Below, piece after piece: positions 17,446 through 27,392 of a stretch of 64,000 nt of DNA. The stretch lies in contig NZ_JADOEL010000008.1 in assembly GCF_015645465.1 (NCBI RefSeq), positions 93,638-157,637 of the forward strand. The letters run 5' to 3'. The notes beneath the pieces were generated by a model. The model was not told where the DNA came from. It did not search any database and was given only the letters and a program-made list of their open reading frames with translations. Origin of the DNA: Herminiimonas contaminans (lineage in GTDB: Bacteria; Pseudomonadota; Gammaproteobacteria; Burkholderiales; Burkholderiaceae_D). Every line of letters begins with the position of its first letter. The stretch's first letter is position 1. A program made the translations under genes and the position numbers.

Positions 17446-20400
17446 ATGAAAACTCATACAGTGTCCAAAGATATCGGCGTCGCGCTGATTGCTCTGGCTC
17501 TTTTCGTTCCCGCGCATGCGGCAGTAACGGATATTTCGACGACCCCGTTGAACACATATTCGGCTCCCACATCTACAGACGTAAAGCCGAATGTCTTCTT
17601 CATCCTGGATGATTCAGGAAGTATGGATTGGGATTTCATGCCTGATTGGGCATGTTCGTCTGTCTACTCAACGACTACCAGTTCATGTAGTAGCGCAGGG
17701 CAAGATCCTTCTTCCGCACGCATGGAGTATTGGTTCAAGAATGCCGCCTATAACGGTATGTATTACAACCCGGCGGTGCGTTACGTGCCGCCGATTGCAG
17801 TCGGGACCTCTGGTGCAATTAATACTACGACCTACTTGAGTCAAACCGGTGTGTCTGCAGCCACGGGAGGGAATGGTAGTGCTTCTGCCGCATCGCCAAA
17901 TTGGGCTGCTGTTAAAAACGATGCTTTTGGTGTGCAAAGTACCGGTACTACAGACCTGCAGGGTAATACCACTACACCGCCCTATTTTTATACGATGGTA
18001 GCCGCAGAATATTGCACCTCGCCGAATTTGAGAACTTGTACTACTGCCAGTGCGCCAAGCACTACTTATCCGTTTCCTGCAACGGTGCGTTGGTGTACTG
18101 ATAGTGGACTCGGGACCTGCCGGGCGACATTCGGCAATAACAACGCATGGGTCAGGGCGCCATCACCACCAAGTGCCACGATTACGGTTTCCGGTTCGTC
18201 GAATACCATCGTAAGCAGCATTATGGTCGGTACCGTGGAAATACTTTCCACTCCGACTGGGAGTTCAAATAACGCGAATACTGTTGCACAAGCGATAGTT
18301 AATAACATTAATCTGTGTACGCTCACCCGACCTACAGGCAGTAACTGCTCAGGGGTTGGTTATACCGCTACGCGATCCGGCGCGGTTGTGACGATACTTG
18401 CTCCATCCGCCACTACATCTACTCCTGTGGTTGCGCGAACTGGCATGACGATCAGTACTACTGCTTTCGCGGTTCCCAACACGAATATCCTGGGCGAAAA
18501 CCGCCGTATCACTTTGACGCCCGGTATAAACAGTTATCCCTATCCTGGCAGCACCAGCAAAGCGACGGCACGTATTGATTGTGCAGGTACTACCTGTACT
18601 TACAACGAAGAAATGACAAATTACGCTAACTGGTGGACTTACTACCGGACGCGGATGCAGATGATGAAGACCGCTGCAAGTAATGCATTTTCTACGATAG
18701 ATGCGGCGACCGATATTGCAAATAATGTGTCCCGTTTTCGATTGGGGTACATGAGCATCAATAACAATACCAACAGCGATTATCTGAACCTGGGTGAGTT
18801 TGCAGGTACGCAGAAATATAACTGGTATAACAAATTGATCAGCGCAAATCCAAACAGTGGTACTGCCTTGCGTTCGACGCTGGCGACTGCCGGTCGCTTG
18901 TACGCGGGTAAGTTAAACGACACTAGTTATCGTGGAAGCACGGTAACGGATCCGATGCAATATTCCTGTCAGCAAAACTATACGATCTTATCGACGGATG
19001 GTTTCTGGAACGGAGGAGCTGGATATAAACTGGATGGCTCTACGGCAGTGGGGAATCAGGACGTAGGATTGGGTGCGCCATATAGTGATGGCGGTACACC
19101 GCAGCTCCAGGCACAAACCAGTACCTTGCAACAACGCACAGGCGCTTTGCAACTCAAGTCGGGCAAAGGAAATTGGACCAATGCCACCACATGTCAAGCC
19201 AATAGTAATACACAATGTCGTTACAACTGGTCTGCCTGGACCAATGCATCAAGCTGTACTGTTAGTTACAGTACTGGGAGTGGAAGTTGGAGCATCAGTA
19301 ACGGAACTGATTGTCAGTATGTAGATGGTTCATGGGCAACCGCGACCACGTGTACTCCGATTACCAAGTCAGTTGCGCCTACATATACGGTGGGGACGGC
19401 AAGAGCCTGCCGCACGGTATCCAGTAGTGGGGGAACGTCGGATACCCTGGCCGACGTCGCCGCGTATTACTACAACACGGATTTGCGTAACTCCGATGCT
19501 ACCGGTGCCGACGCAACGGGCACTTGCACCGGCCCGATCATTGCTCCAAGTACCACGGCAAACAATCTGTGTGATAACAATGTCCCTGCGAATGGTCGGG
19601 ATGTTGCGACCGCGCAGCACATGACTACTTTCACACTGGGCCTGGGTGCACAAGGACAGATGGTGTACGCGCCGAATGATGGCAAGGATTACTGGAACGA
19701 TACCAGTGGCGATTTCTACGACGTTAAAAACGGTACCACTGCGAATCCTACTAACGGCGTCTGTTCATGGCAAAGCAGCGGTGCATGTACCTGGCCTATC
19801 CCGGCATCGAATTCGAACGCGAATATTGATGATTTGTGGCATGCAGCGATTAACGGGCATGGTGCATACTTCAGTGCTTCCGACCCGGCTTCCTTGTCGA
19901 GTAGCCTGATCAGTGCGCTGACTACGATCGTCAACACGCCTCGCCCTGGTACCGCGGCAGCTGCCGCGAGCAGTAACCCTAACGTCAGTGCTGCTGACAA
20001 CTATGTTTTCAGTTCTTCATACAAATCAGTGGAGTGGTACGGCGAACTGATACGTCAGCAAATTACGCCTGAAGGTTCGTTGACGGCGCAGAACTGGTCG
20101 GCCATGCGCTTGCTCGACTGTGCGACCACTGTGTGGACAGCATCTACCAGCTATGTATTGGGTAGTGCTTTCCGCCAGGGCAATCGATGCTATACGGTGA
20201 ATACTGCCTATGTCTCAGGCGCTACCTTCAATGCGTCGGGAATAGACGATGCCCATACCTCAGTCGTCAATGCTGATGAAACTGCTGCAACGAGACAACC
20301 AGTAGTTCCTTTGACCAGCAGAACCATCTACACCAAAGGTTCCAGCGGGTTGATTTCATTTGAATGGGCTAATTTGTCCAACGCGCAGAAAGCATTTTTT

Positions 20401-22131
20401 ACCGCACCAGCGATCACCTATTCATCCGCGACTTCCGGCTTGTCGCAATTCTGTTCGCCAGCCGGTGGTGCTTGCTTAAGCACTACATTGCAAACGAATA
20501 ATACGATAGCGACCGGTGGTGCGGCAGGTGAAGCATTGGTTAATTTCTTGCGTGGCGACCGAAGCTATGAAGGCAGTTATTTCCGTCAACGTACGCACAT
20601 ACTGGGCGATATCGTCTCTTCCGAGGCGCGCTATGTGCAAACACCTTTGTATAACTATCTGGATGCGAACTACACTGCGTTTAAAACAGATAAATCCACC
20701 CGCGCCGGTGCGGTTTACGTAGGTGCCAATGACGGTATGTTGCATGCGTTTGATGCGACGACAGGTCAGGAACTGTGGTCATATATCCCGAGCATGGTAT
20801 TGCCGAACCTGTACAAACTGGCCGATAAGAATTATCCGACGGATTCGACTAAGCACCAGTTCTATGTCGATAACTCACCAGAAACGGGCGACATCTGCCC
20901 GACTGCTCCTACCACTGCATGTACGTCGGGGCAGTGGAAGACGATACTGGTAGGGGGCTTGAATCGTGGTGGCAAAGGGTACTTCGCACTCGATATCACC
21001 AATCCTAGTTCTCCATCATTGTTGTGGGAATTTACAGATCAAAACCTGGGTTACACCTATGGCAATCCAAGCATAGCCAAATTGAAGGATGGTACCTGGG
21101 TTGTTTTGCTCCCTTCCGGCTATAACAATACCGACGGAACTGTCAGTGCGGATGTCGGCAAAGGTCGTTTGTATGTATTGAATGCAGGTACGGGTGAGCT
21201 CATCAGAAGTATTGCGACGAGTGCTGGTAGTGCAACGACACCGAGTGGATTGTCACGTGTTACCGCGCATGTACTGCAATCATCAACCGACAGTACTGCT
21301 ATCGCCGCATACGGTGGTGATGTGTTGGGTAATGTGTGGCGCTTCGATATAAATAATGACATCGGTGCGGTGGGGTATGACGCGCAGTTATTGGTCAGCC
21401 TGACAGATTCGACTGGTAGGGCGCAACCGCTGACGGCGAAGCCAGCAATAGCGACCTTGAGTGGTAAGCCAGTAGTCTATGTTGGTACGGGACGTTATTT
21501 GGGTACCACTGATGTCACTGATAGCAGCACACAATCTTTTTACGCAATCAAAGATAATCTTGATACGGTGACGCTCGGCAATCCTCGCACAGGCAGCAGC
21601 AATTTTGTGGCACAGACATTGACTAGTGGCGTTTGTCCTGAGGGTACGTCGTCCACGGTTTGTATTGCCCAGCAGGAGGTGCGTACCAGCACCAATAACG
21701 CGGTCGACTGGACGACTAAAAACGGCTGGTACCTGGACTTCCTGAGTGGCGGCGAGCGCTCAAGTACTGATCCTTCGCTGGCTTTGGGTACGCTATTGTT
21801 CACGACGATTACACCTCAAGCCTCGACGGTCAGTGCTTGCGGACCTACTACCGGTACTGCGGCCAGCTTTGTTTATGCGTTGAGTTATCTGACAGGTGGC
21901 CCTATTAGCACTGCAAATGGTGTGAGCGGGATCAGTCTGGGGTCCGGCCTGGTGACGCGTCCGGTCATGATCATGCAGGCAGATGGTACGGTCCGCGCCT
22001 TAATACGGACGTCGAGTGGTGCTTCGAGCGGTACTGATCTTGGGGGAACCAAAGTTACGGCGCCACCGATAGATCCATCCCCGACAAGCGGTACGCGTCG
22101 TGTTTCCTGGCGTGTCCTGAACGCACAGTGA
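17446..22131 (+). CDS. pilY1: PilY1, pilus-tip adhesin and assembly factor
   Basis: 1561 residues, larger than Pseudomonas PilY1. Signal peptide to about residue 26 (PAHAA-V). A von Willebrand A-like domain begins at about 46 with NVFFILDDSGSM, whose DxSxS is the MIDAS metal site, and resumes at ILSTDGFWNG near 514. Between that point and DTLADVAAYYY lies a Trp/Cys-rich triple repeat (about 577-636) that I do not know from other PilY1 proteins. The C-terminal third (from about 1085, GAVYVGANDGMLHAFDATTG) is the conserved PilY1 beta-propeller, with LVGGLNRGGKGYFALD and TQSFYAIKDN. PilY1 sits at the pilus tip with the minor pilins, promotes extension and mediates adhesion. ATG 17446 is chosen because it starts the signal peptide; the frame is open to 17407. 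Confidence 0.93.
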   Translation: MKTHTVSKDIGVALIALALFVPAHAAVTDISTTPLNTYSAPTSTDVKPNVFFILDDSGSMDWDFMPDWACSSVYSTTTSSCSSAGQDPSSARMEYWFKNAAYNGMYYNPAVRYVPPIAVGTSGAINTTTYLSQTGVSAATGGNGSASAASPNWAAVKNDAFGVQSTGTTDLQGNTTTPPYFYTMVAAEYCTSPNLRTCTTASAPSTTYPFPATVRWCTDSGLGTCRATFGNNNAWVRAPSPPSATITVSGSSNTIVSSIMVGTVEILSTPTGSSNNANTVAQAIVNNINLCTLTRPTGSNCSGVGYTATRSGAVVTILAPSATTSTPVVARTGMTISTTAFAVPNTNILGENRRITLTPGINSYPYPGSTSKATARIDCAGTTCTYNEEMTNYANWWTYYRTRMQMMKTAASNAFSTIDAATDIANNVSRFRLGYMSINNNTNSDYLNLGEFAGTQKYNWYNKLISANPNSGTALRSTLATAGRLYAGKLNDTSYRGSTVTDPMQYSCQQNYTILSTDGFWNGGAGYKLDGSTAVGNQDVGLGAPYSDGGTPQLQAQTSTLQQRTGALQLKSGKGNWTNATTCQANSNTQCRYNWSAWTNASSCTVSYSTGSGSWSISNGTDCQYVDGSWATATTCTPITKSVAPTYTVGTARACRTVSSSGGTSDTLADVAAYYYNTDLRNSDATGADATGTCTGPIIAPSTTANNLCDNNVPANGRDVATAQHMTTFTLGLGAQGQMVYAPNDGKDYWNDTSGDFYDVKNGTTANPTNGVCSWQSSGACTWPIPASNSNANIDDLWHAAINGHGAYFSASDPASLSSSLISALTTIVNTPRPGTAAAAASSNPNVSAADNYVFSSSYKSVEWYGELIRQQITPEGSLTAQNWSAMRLLDCATTVWTASTSYVLGSAFRQGNRCYTVNTAYVSGATFNASGIDDAHTSVVNADETAATRQPVVPLTSRTIYTKGSSGLISFEWANLSNAQKAFFTAPAITYSSATSGLSQFCSPAGGACLSTTLQTNNTIATGGAAGEALVNFLRGDRSYEGSYFRQRTHILGDIVSSEARYVQTPLYNYLDANYTAFKTDKSTRAGAVYVGANDGMLHAFDATTGQELWSYIPSMVLPNLYKLADKNYPTDSTKHQFYVDNSPETGDICPTAPTTACTSGQWKTILVGGLNRGGKGYFALDITNPSSPSLLWEFTDQNLGYTYGNPSIAKLKDGTWVVLLPSGYNNTDGTVSADVGKGRLYVLNAGTGELIRSIATSAGSATTPSGLSRVTAHVLQSSTDSTAIAAYGGDVLGNVWRFDINNDIGAVGYDAQLLVSLTDSTGRAQPLTAKPAIATLSGKPVVYVGTGRYLGTTDVTDSSTQSFYAIKDNLDTVTLGNPRTGSSNFVAQTLTSGVCPEGTSSTVCIAQQEVRTSTNNAVDWTTKNGWYLDFLSGGERSSTDPSLALGTLLFTTITPQASTVSACGPTTGTAASFVYALSYLTGGPISTANGVSGISLGSGLVTRPVMIMQADGTVRALIRTSSGASSGTDLGGTKVTAPPIDPSPTSGTRRVSWRVLNAQ

Positions 22132-22137
22132 GATGTG

Positions 22138-22165
22138 CGGGATGATGGCACTAACCATCATCCCG
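22138..22165 (+). terminator. Hairpin after pilY1
   Basis: Perfect 11-bp stem CGGGATGATGG / CCATCATCCCG with a 6-nt loop, 7 bp after the pilY1 stop. The following T tract is weak, so it may be a partial terminator or an mRNA-stabilising 3' hairpin. Confidence 0.55.
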
Positions 22166-22178
22166 TCAAGATTCTTGT

Positions 22179-22883
22179 ATGAAAATGCCCGTCTTTATCC
22201 GACAAAAAACCGCTACCGAGCGATTAGCGATGTTGTTGTCGCTCTTCGTCCATGGTGGTCTGGCAGTGGGTTTCGTTTACGCAGTACATGGTAGTGTAGG
22301 CGGAGCGACCTATGCGTCAGAATCGTCAGCGATGATAGTAGACTTGCTTAGCGTACAGAAGGAAACAAGGTCAGCAGGCAAATCCATGCAGACAGATGTC
22401 AATGTCGATAAAACTGACATTGCTAACCATCGTATTAGCACAGCCGATGTCGTGGAGAAATCCGTGGCCTCAAAGGATCAGGCCGATCTTTTGCCGCAAG
22501 CACGCGGGTCAGCGGATGCGGCTGCTTCCTCTCTTTTTAATCTCATCGCATTACCCAAGCCATATTATTTTCAGCCCACTGAGCTGACTGAGCAGCCTGC
22601 AGTGGTGGTCGATATCTCTCCCGACTTGGACGCACTCTTTGCAAGTGGATTGGCGCAGATGGCAGTGTTGGATTTGTTTATCAATGAGATTGGTGATATT
22701 GACGATGTGCTCATCGAAAACTCTTCTTTGTCCGAGTCTGCGCAGCAACTGATCAAAGACGCTTTCTCTAAAACCAAATTCAATCCCGGCAAAGTGGCGG
22801 GGATGCCGGTGAAAAGCCAACTCAAAATTGAAGTCGTGCTGGAAGGTCGCTCAGTCGAAAACATTGCGAAGAAAGCTGAATAA
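22179..22883 (+). CDS. Membrane-anchored protein with TonB-C-like domain, function unknown
   Basis: 234 residues: basic N-terminus, one membrane helix (about 17-37, LAMLLSLFVHGGLAVGFVYAV), a variable periplasmic stretch, and a C-terminal 80 residues resembling the TonB C-terminal domain (LDLFINEIGDIDDVLIEN, then AFSKTKFNPGKVAGMPVKSQ). Real TonB proteins have a Pro-rich spacer, which is absent, and no exbBD genes are nearby. It follows pilY1 by 47 bp across a hairpin, so it may be an accessory of the pilus cluster or an unrelated gene. I do not assign a function. Confidence 0.7.
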   Translation: MKMPVFIRQKTATERLAMLLSLFVHGGLAVGFVYAVHGSVGGATYASESSAMIVDLLSVQKETRSAGKSMQTDVNVDKTDIANHRISTADVVEKSVASKDQADLLPQARGSADAAASSLFNLIALPKPYYFQPTELTEQPAVVVDISPDLDALFASGLAQMAVLDLFINEIGDIDDVLIENSSLSESAQQLIKDAFSKTKFNPGKVAGMPVKSQLKIEVVLEGRSVENIAKKAE

Positions 22884-22913
22884 GTGAGGGGCCGTGAATA
22901 TTACAAAACAAAA

Positions 22914-22934
22914 AAGGGCGCAATCTGCGCCCTT
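22914..22934. terminator. Bidirectional terminator between the TonB-C-like gene and hpf
   Basis: Stem AAGGGCGCA / TGCGCCCTT with an ATC loop, preceded by an A run. A second small stem (GGCCGA / TCGGCC, 22945-22961) lies next to it on the hpf side. Confidence 0.85.
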
Positions 22935-22971
22935 CATTTCATCCGGCCGATTTGTTCGGCCTGCCTTTAGC

Positions 22972-23325
22972 TTAAGGCGTTACAGCATCTGACGCATCCG
23001 GCAATCGTTTGATCGCATCGTGTTGATGGTCTTGCTGTTTGGTTTTGTATTTGATCACTTGTCGATCGAGCTTGTCGATCAGTGTATCAATGGCAGCGTA
23101 TAAATTATCTGCAATGCTTTCTGCATGCAGGTCCTTGCCTCTCACACGCAAGTTAATTTCTGCCCTTTGGCGTTTTTCCTTCTCGGGGAGATTGTCTACA
23201 GTCAGGATGACTGCAATATCGATAACGTGATCAAAATGTCGTTTGATGCGCTCCAATTTACCTTGTACATATTCGCGGATGGCGGGGGTCAATTCGAGGT
23301 GATGTCCACTGATTGTGAGATTCAT
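22972..23325 (-). CDS. hpf: Ribosome hibernation-promoting factor (short HPF/RaiA type)
   Basis: 117 residues with the S30AE fold: [20 protein letters not shown], then RIKRHFDHV and the basic [25 protein letters not shown]. It binds the 30S A/P sites and promotes 100S dimers in resting cells. There is no long C-terminal dimerisation domain, so it is the short form. It is last in the kdsD-to-rpoN cluster, about 100 bp after rpoN, and is followed by a terminator rather than by ptsN, which often comes next in proteobacteria. Confidence 0.93.
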   Translation of the reverse strand: MNLTISGHHLELTPAIREYVQGKLERIKRHFDHVIDIAVILTVDNLPEKEKRQRAEINLRVRGKDLHAESIADNLYAAIDTLIDKLDRQVIKYKTKQQDHQHDAIKRLPDASDAVTP

Positions 23326-23429
23326 ACAGTGCTCCTATGAAGGTCACTGGAGGTTATGCGCGGTCTTGTGAAGTGACTACGCCGAACACAGCAACGTATA
23401 ACTACAACAAAAACTACAAAGGACGATAT

Positions 23430-24899
23430 CTACAACGACTTGCGCAGATTGACCGGTGGGATTTTCAGGGCTTCGCGATATTTTGCTACGGTCCGTCTCG
23501 CTACCACCATGCCTTGTTCTGCCAGCATGTCGGCAATCTTGCTATCAGAGAATGGAATTTTCGGGTCTTCAGCTCCTATCAATTGTTTGATCAGTGCCCG
23601 TATCGCTGTCGATGATGCTTCACCACCGGCTTCTGTTGCGACATGGCTGCCGAAAAAGTATTTCAATTCGAACATCCCGTGGGGAGTCAGCATGTACTTC
23701 TGGGTGGTTACACGTGAAATAGTGCTCTCGTGTAGTCCCAGTGTATCAGCTATTTCACGTAAAACAAGCGGTCTCATTGCGACTGCGCCGTGCGAAAAGA
23801 AGTTCCTCTGACGTTCGACAATTGCCTCGGCGACACGCAGTATGGTGTCAAAGCGTTGGCGCATATTTTTGATCAGCCATTTCGCTTCTTGCAACTGGGA
23901 ACCAAGCGATGCCTCGCCCTTGCTTTGCTTCAAGATGTTGGCATACATGCTATTAACGCGCAGCCGTGGCATCACGTCGTGGTTCAGCATGACTTGCCAG
24001 CCGCTGCGGGTACGCTTGACGATGACGTCAGGTACTACATAGTCGGAAGCATCAGTTGCAAAAATGGAACCAGGATGTGGATTGCATTGCTTGATGATGG
24101 CTTGTGCTTCGCGCAAGTCTTCGTCGTCGCAATCCAGTGCCTTGCGTAATTTATTGAAATCGCGCTGCGCAAACAGCGGCAGATGGTTTTCCACGATGGC
24201 CAGTGCCATGCGGCGGGTCACCATTGCGACCTTGGGCATACGCCTGATTTGCAGTGCCAGGCACTCGGCAGCGTCACGCGCACCTACACCCGGTGGATCG
24301 AAGCTCTGCAGCATCTTGAGAGAGATCTGCAACTCTTCCAGTTCGATTTCCAGTTCTTCCGGCAAGCGTGCATGGATTTCTTCCAGCTCTTCTTCCAGAT
24401 AGCCGTTGTCATTCAGTGCATCGATGATGAGTTCGAGCAGGGCGCGGTCGCGGTGTTCGCGTACGGTGACGCGCATTTGTTCCAGCAGATGTTCGCGTAG
24501 CGTGGTTTCATGCGCTTCCAGTTGCGGTCGGCCATCATCGTCTTCCGGCGCCTTGGAGGTGCGTGCGACGTCGTCGAAACTCCAATCGCTGTCGCCACTC
24601 GAGGCTTCCGGTAAATCGGGGCCTTCTGAGCCGCCTTCACTATCCGGCGTCTGGGCATTCGCTTCGACGCTGGCGCCCTCCGGTGCAGTACCGCTGGCAC
24701 CCATCGCACCATCTGCCAGCAGGCGTACCGCGTGATCCAGCGGATCATCGGTACGTTCCAGCATCGGATTGTCGGCGAGTATTTGTTCCAGTTCCTGGTG
24801 CAATTCAAGAGTCGATAACTGCAGCAAACGGATGGACTGCTGCAGTTGTGGCGTAAGCGCCAGATGTTGGGAGACTCGTAGTTGCAGGGATTGCTTCAT
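23430..24899 (-). CDS. rpoN: RNA polymerase sigma-54 factor
   Basis: 489 residues in the standard order: Gln/Leu-rich region I ([32 protein letters not shown] start, residues 1-50) that receives activator input, an acidic region II (about 50-130), the core-binding region with [17 protein letters not shown] and [10 protein letters not shown], a helix-turn-helix [18 protein letters not shown], and the RpoN box [10 protein letters not shown] at about 467-476 that reads the -24 GG element. It directs enhancer-dependent transcription. Two good -24/-12 matches are present elsewhere in this window (4712, 51455). Located between lptB and hpf as in most proteobacteria. Confidence 0.97.
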   Translation of the reverse strand: MKQSLQLRVSQHLALTPQLQQSIRLLQLSTLELHQELEQILADNPMLERTDDPLDHAVRLLADGAMGASGTAPEGASVEANAQTPDSEGGSEGPDLPEASSGDSDWSFDDVARTSKAPEDDDGRPQLEAHETTLREHLLEQMRVTVREHRDRALLELIIDALNDNGYLEEELEEIHARLPEELEIELEELQISLKMLQSFDPPGVGARDAAECLALQIRRMPKVAMVTRRMALAIVENHLPLFAQRDFNKLRKALDCDDEDLREAQAIIKQCNPHPGSIFATDASDYVVPDVIVKRTRSGWQVMLNHDVMPRLRVNSMYANILKQSKGEASLGSQLQEAKWLIKNMRQRFDTILRVAEAIVERQRNFFSHGAVAMRPLVLREIADTLGLHESTISRVTTQKYMLTPHGMFELKYFFGSHVATEAGGEASSTAIRALIKQLIGAEDPKIPFSDSKIADMLAEQGMVVARRTVAKYREALKIPPVNLRKSL

Positions 24900-24917
24900 A
24901 GATGTTTTTTCTTCCGC

Positions 24918-25658
24918 TTACATGCGGAAGTGTTCACCTAAGTAGACGCGGCGTACCGATTCGTTGGCGATGATGTCATCCGGTCGTCCGCTGGCCAGGA
25001 CCGCACCCTGGTTGATGATGTAAGCGCGATCACAGATGCCGAGTGTTTCGCGCACATTGTGATCGGTGATCAGGACGCCGATGCCGCGCTCTTTCAGGAA
25101 GCGCACAATGCGCTGGATTTCAATCACCGCGATAGGATCGACACCTGCAAATGGTTCGTCCAGCAGCACGAAGCGCGGATTGGTGGCCAGTGCACGGGCG
25201 ATTTCCACACGGCGGCGTTCGCCACCGGACAAGGACATGGCTTGGTTCTCGCGCAGTTTTTCGATTTGCAGGTCGGCCAGCAGCGTATCCAGGCGCTGTT
25301 CGAGTAGCGCACCATTGAGTGGCTTGCCATCGACGCGCTGCAGTTCAAGGACGGCGCGGATATTGTCTTCTACACTCAGTTTGCGGAAGACCGATGCTTC
25401 CTGCGGCAGGTAAGACAAGCCCAGTTGTGCCCGCTTGTGGATAGGCTGGCGTGAGATGTCGACGCCATCCAGTTCGATGCGTCCGGCGTCGGACGGTACC
25501 AGACCCACGATCATGTAGAAGGAGGTCGTTTTGCCCGCGCCGTTAGGGCCGAGCAAACCGATGACTTCGCCGCTTTCGACTTGCAGCGCAACATCGCGTA
25601 CTACCTGGCGCGCGCCGTAGCTTTTTTGTAATCCGTTGACGATCAACTTGCTGGACAT
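24918..25658 (-). CDS. lptB: LptB, ATPase of the LPS export ABC transporter
   Basis: 246 residues with Walker [10 protein letters not shown] (37-45), signature [16 protein letters not shown], Walker [14 protein letters not shown] and the switch histidine in [11 protein letters not shown]. LptB powers LptFG to extract LPS from the inner membrane. Met at 25658 is chosen ([10 protein letters not shown]) as it matches the family start; the frame runs upstream to 25685 into lptA. The gap to lptA is 1 bp. The genes lptF and lptG are not here, as is usual. Confidence 0.96.
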   Translation of the reverse strand: MSSKLIVNGLQKSYGARQVVRDVALQVESGEVIGLLGPNGAGKTTSFYMIVGLVPSDAGRIELDGVDISRQPIHKRAQLGLSYLPQEASVFRKLSVEDNIRAVLELQRVDGKPLNGALLEQRLDTLLADLQIEKLRENQAMSLSGGERRRVEIARALATNPRFVLLDEPFAGVDPIAVIEIQRIVRFLKERGIGVLITDHNVRETLGICDRAYIINQGAVLASGRPDDIIANESVRRVYLGEHFRM

Positions 25659-25659
25659 C

Positions 25660-26214
25660 TTATTTTGCCTTTGTATCTGCGGCACGCGGTTGGATCACGG
25701 CCTTGATGCGGCCGCCGCCTTGTTTGCTGTCGCCGCTTGAGGTGTTGTGTACGGTAAAGAATTCAGCGCGTGTATCGTAGGAGATGAATTCACCTTCAAC
25801 TTCATCGGTAGGCTTGCCGTTTTCCAGGCGACGCATGCGTGCCTTGGTGTACAACTTCATGATTTCAGCCTTGTCATCGTATTCAATGCGTTCGGCCTGA
25901 CCTTCTATCCATTGGTCGGGGCCGCCATCACGTTTTTGCTTGAAGTTCGCCAGTGCATCGGACGAGCCGTACAGAGTGATGAACTGATAGCCTGCAGGAT
26001 CCTGCTTGACCACCATTTTGTTGGCTTTCATCAGGATGGTGCCACGTGTTAACACGACATTGCCGGTGAAGGTGTTGATCTGCTTGAGGTCGTCGTATTC
26101 CATTTTATTGGCTTCGACATTGGTGGGCTTGGTCGCGTCCGCTTTTTCGGCGTAGGAGACCAAGGCAGTGCCCAGGCCGCAGAGAACCAGAAGTACGGAG
26201 AAGAAACGTTTCAT
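25660..26214 (-). CDS. lptA: LptA, periplasmic LPS transport bridge protein
   Basis: 184 residues with a signal peptide cleaved near residue 22 (VSYAE), then an OstA-like beta-jellyroll: [33 protein letters not shown] and [22 protein letters not shown]. LptA oligomers link LptC to LptD across the periplasm. It sits between lptC and lptB in the operon. Confidence 0.95.
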   Translation of the reverse strand: MKRFFSVLLVLCGLGTALVSYAEKADATKPTNVEANKMEYDDLKQINTFTGNVVLTRGTILMKANKMVVKQDPAGYQFITLYGSSDALANFKQKRDGGPDQWIEGQAERIEYDDKAEIMKLYTKARMRRLENGKPTDEVEGEFISYDTRAEFFTVHNTSSGDSKQGGGRIKAVIQPRAADTKAK

Positions 26215-26259
26215 GAAAGTTCTCTAAATGATTGCGTCAGATAAAAATCGTCTATGCGC

Positions 26260-26856
26260 TTAGCGCGGATGTGCTGCCTGGTACACCGCATGGACGTTGC
26301 TGGATAAATTGAATTCGCCGGTTGCATTGTTGGCGAACATACCGCTGCCGTTCAGTGTCGACAGGCCTACCTTGATGTCGACGTGTTTCGGCGTTTTCAT
26401 GATCTCATCATCCGGCAATATCAGCAGGTATGAAGTCTTGAGTTGGAAGTGCTGTGAGCCCGCTGCAGGTGGTCGGTCTATCACGACGTTGTCATACATA
26501 TGCACTTCGGTATTGTTGTTTTCAACCAGTGCGCGTTCGGAGCGACTCACCATAGGTTCACGGCCCTTGCTGAAGCTGTACATCACCGGCTTCTGGATTT
26601 GATAGGAATTATCCAGCGGGTAGTGCTTCATCTCGGTACCGGTCAGGTTGTAGCGTGGAACGCCATCCTTGCCCATGCGTACGAAATTGAATTTTTCTGC
26701 ATAGAAGTCCGGATCGCTGCGCTGCTTGGTCGGCAAGGTTTCATCGGTCTGGCGGCGCATGACTTCGACCAGCCAGAAGCTGCCCAGTGCCAGCGCTGCG
26801 CTGAAGGCGATCAGCAAAACGATGCGGATCGTATTGGCAGGGCGCAGGGCTTTCAT
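26260..26856 (-). CDS. lptC: LptC, inner-membrane LPS transport protein
   Basis: 198 residues: one N-terminal membrane helix (about 10-28) and a periplasmic jellyroll with YNLTGTEMKHYP and LLILPDDEIMKTPKHVDIK, typical of betaproteobacterial LptC. It receives LPS from LptBFG and passes it to LptA. Start overlaps the kdsC stop by 4 bases. Confidence 0.93.
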   Translation of the reverse strand: MKALRPANTIRIVLLIAFSAALALGSFWLVEVMRRQTDETLPTKQRSDPDFYAEKFNFVRMGKDGVPRYNLTGTEMKHYPLDNSYQIQKPVMYSFSKGREPMVSRSERALVENNNTEVHMYDNVVIDRPPAAGSQHFQLKTSYLLILPDDEIMKTPKHVDIKVGLSTLNGSGMFANNATGEFNLSSNVHAVYQAAHPR

Positions 26857-27392
26857 GCGAGATACGGCGCGAGCGCCGCCTCATAGTTGCCTTGCGCGCG
26901 CAAGATGAAATCACATAACTCACGCGCCGCACCACGGCCGCCGCTGGCTTGGGTGACGTAGTGCACACGCGTACGTACTTCCGGGTGGGCATTCGGTACG
27001 CTGGCGGCGAAGCCGACGCGCAATAAAATTGGTAAATCGATGACGTCATCGCCGACAAAGCCACAGGTATCGGCGGTGGTATTGGTTTGTGCCAGCAGTT
27101 GTTCAAACGCGCTGCGCTTGTCATGTATGCCCTGGAATACATGGTGTATGCCGAGGTCGGTGGCGCGACGTAATACGATAGGTGACTGACGCGCGCTGAT
27201 GATGGCCGTCGAGACGCCGGATTGCTGCAATAACTTGATGCCGTGGCCGTCGAGTACATTGAAGGTTTTGCTGACTTCGCCTTCCGGGCCGAAGTGCAGG
27301 CTGCCGTCGGTCAGCACGCCGTCGACGTCAAAAATCATCAGTCGCACACGGGATGCGCGCTCGATGGCGACGGTATCGTTGGCTGCGCTCAT
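26853..27392 (-). CDS. kdsC: 3-deoxy-D-manno-octulosonate 8-phosphate phosphatase
   Basis: 179-residue HAD phosphatase of the C0 (capless) type: motif I IFDVDGVLTDG, motif II IISARQSPIV, and motif IV GFVGDDVIDLPIL. It dephosphorylates Kdo-8-phosphate to Kdo for LPS inner core. It overlaps kdsD by one base (TGATG) and lptC by four. Confidence 0.95.
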   Translation of the reverse strand: MSAANDTVAIERASRVRLMIFDVDGVLTDGSLHFGPEGEVSKTFNVLDGHGIKLLQQSGVSTAIISARQSPIVLRRATDLGIHHVFQGIHDKRSAFEQLLAQTNTTADTCGFVGDDVIDLPILLRVGFAASVPNAHPEVRTRVHYVTQASGGRGAARELCDFILRAQGNYEAALAPYLA

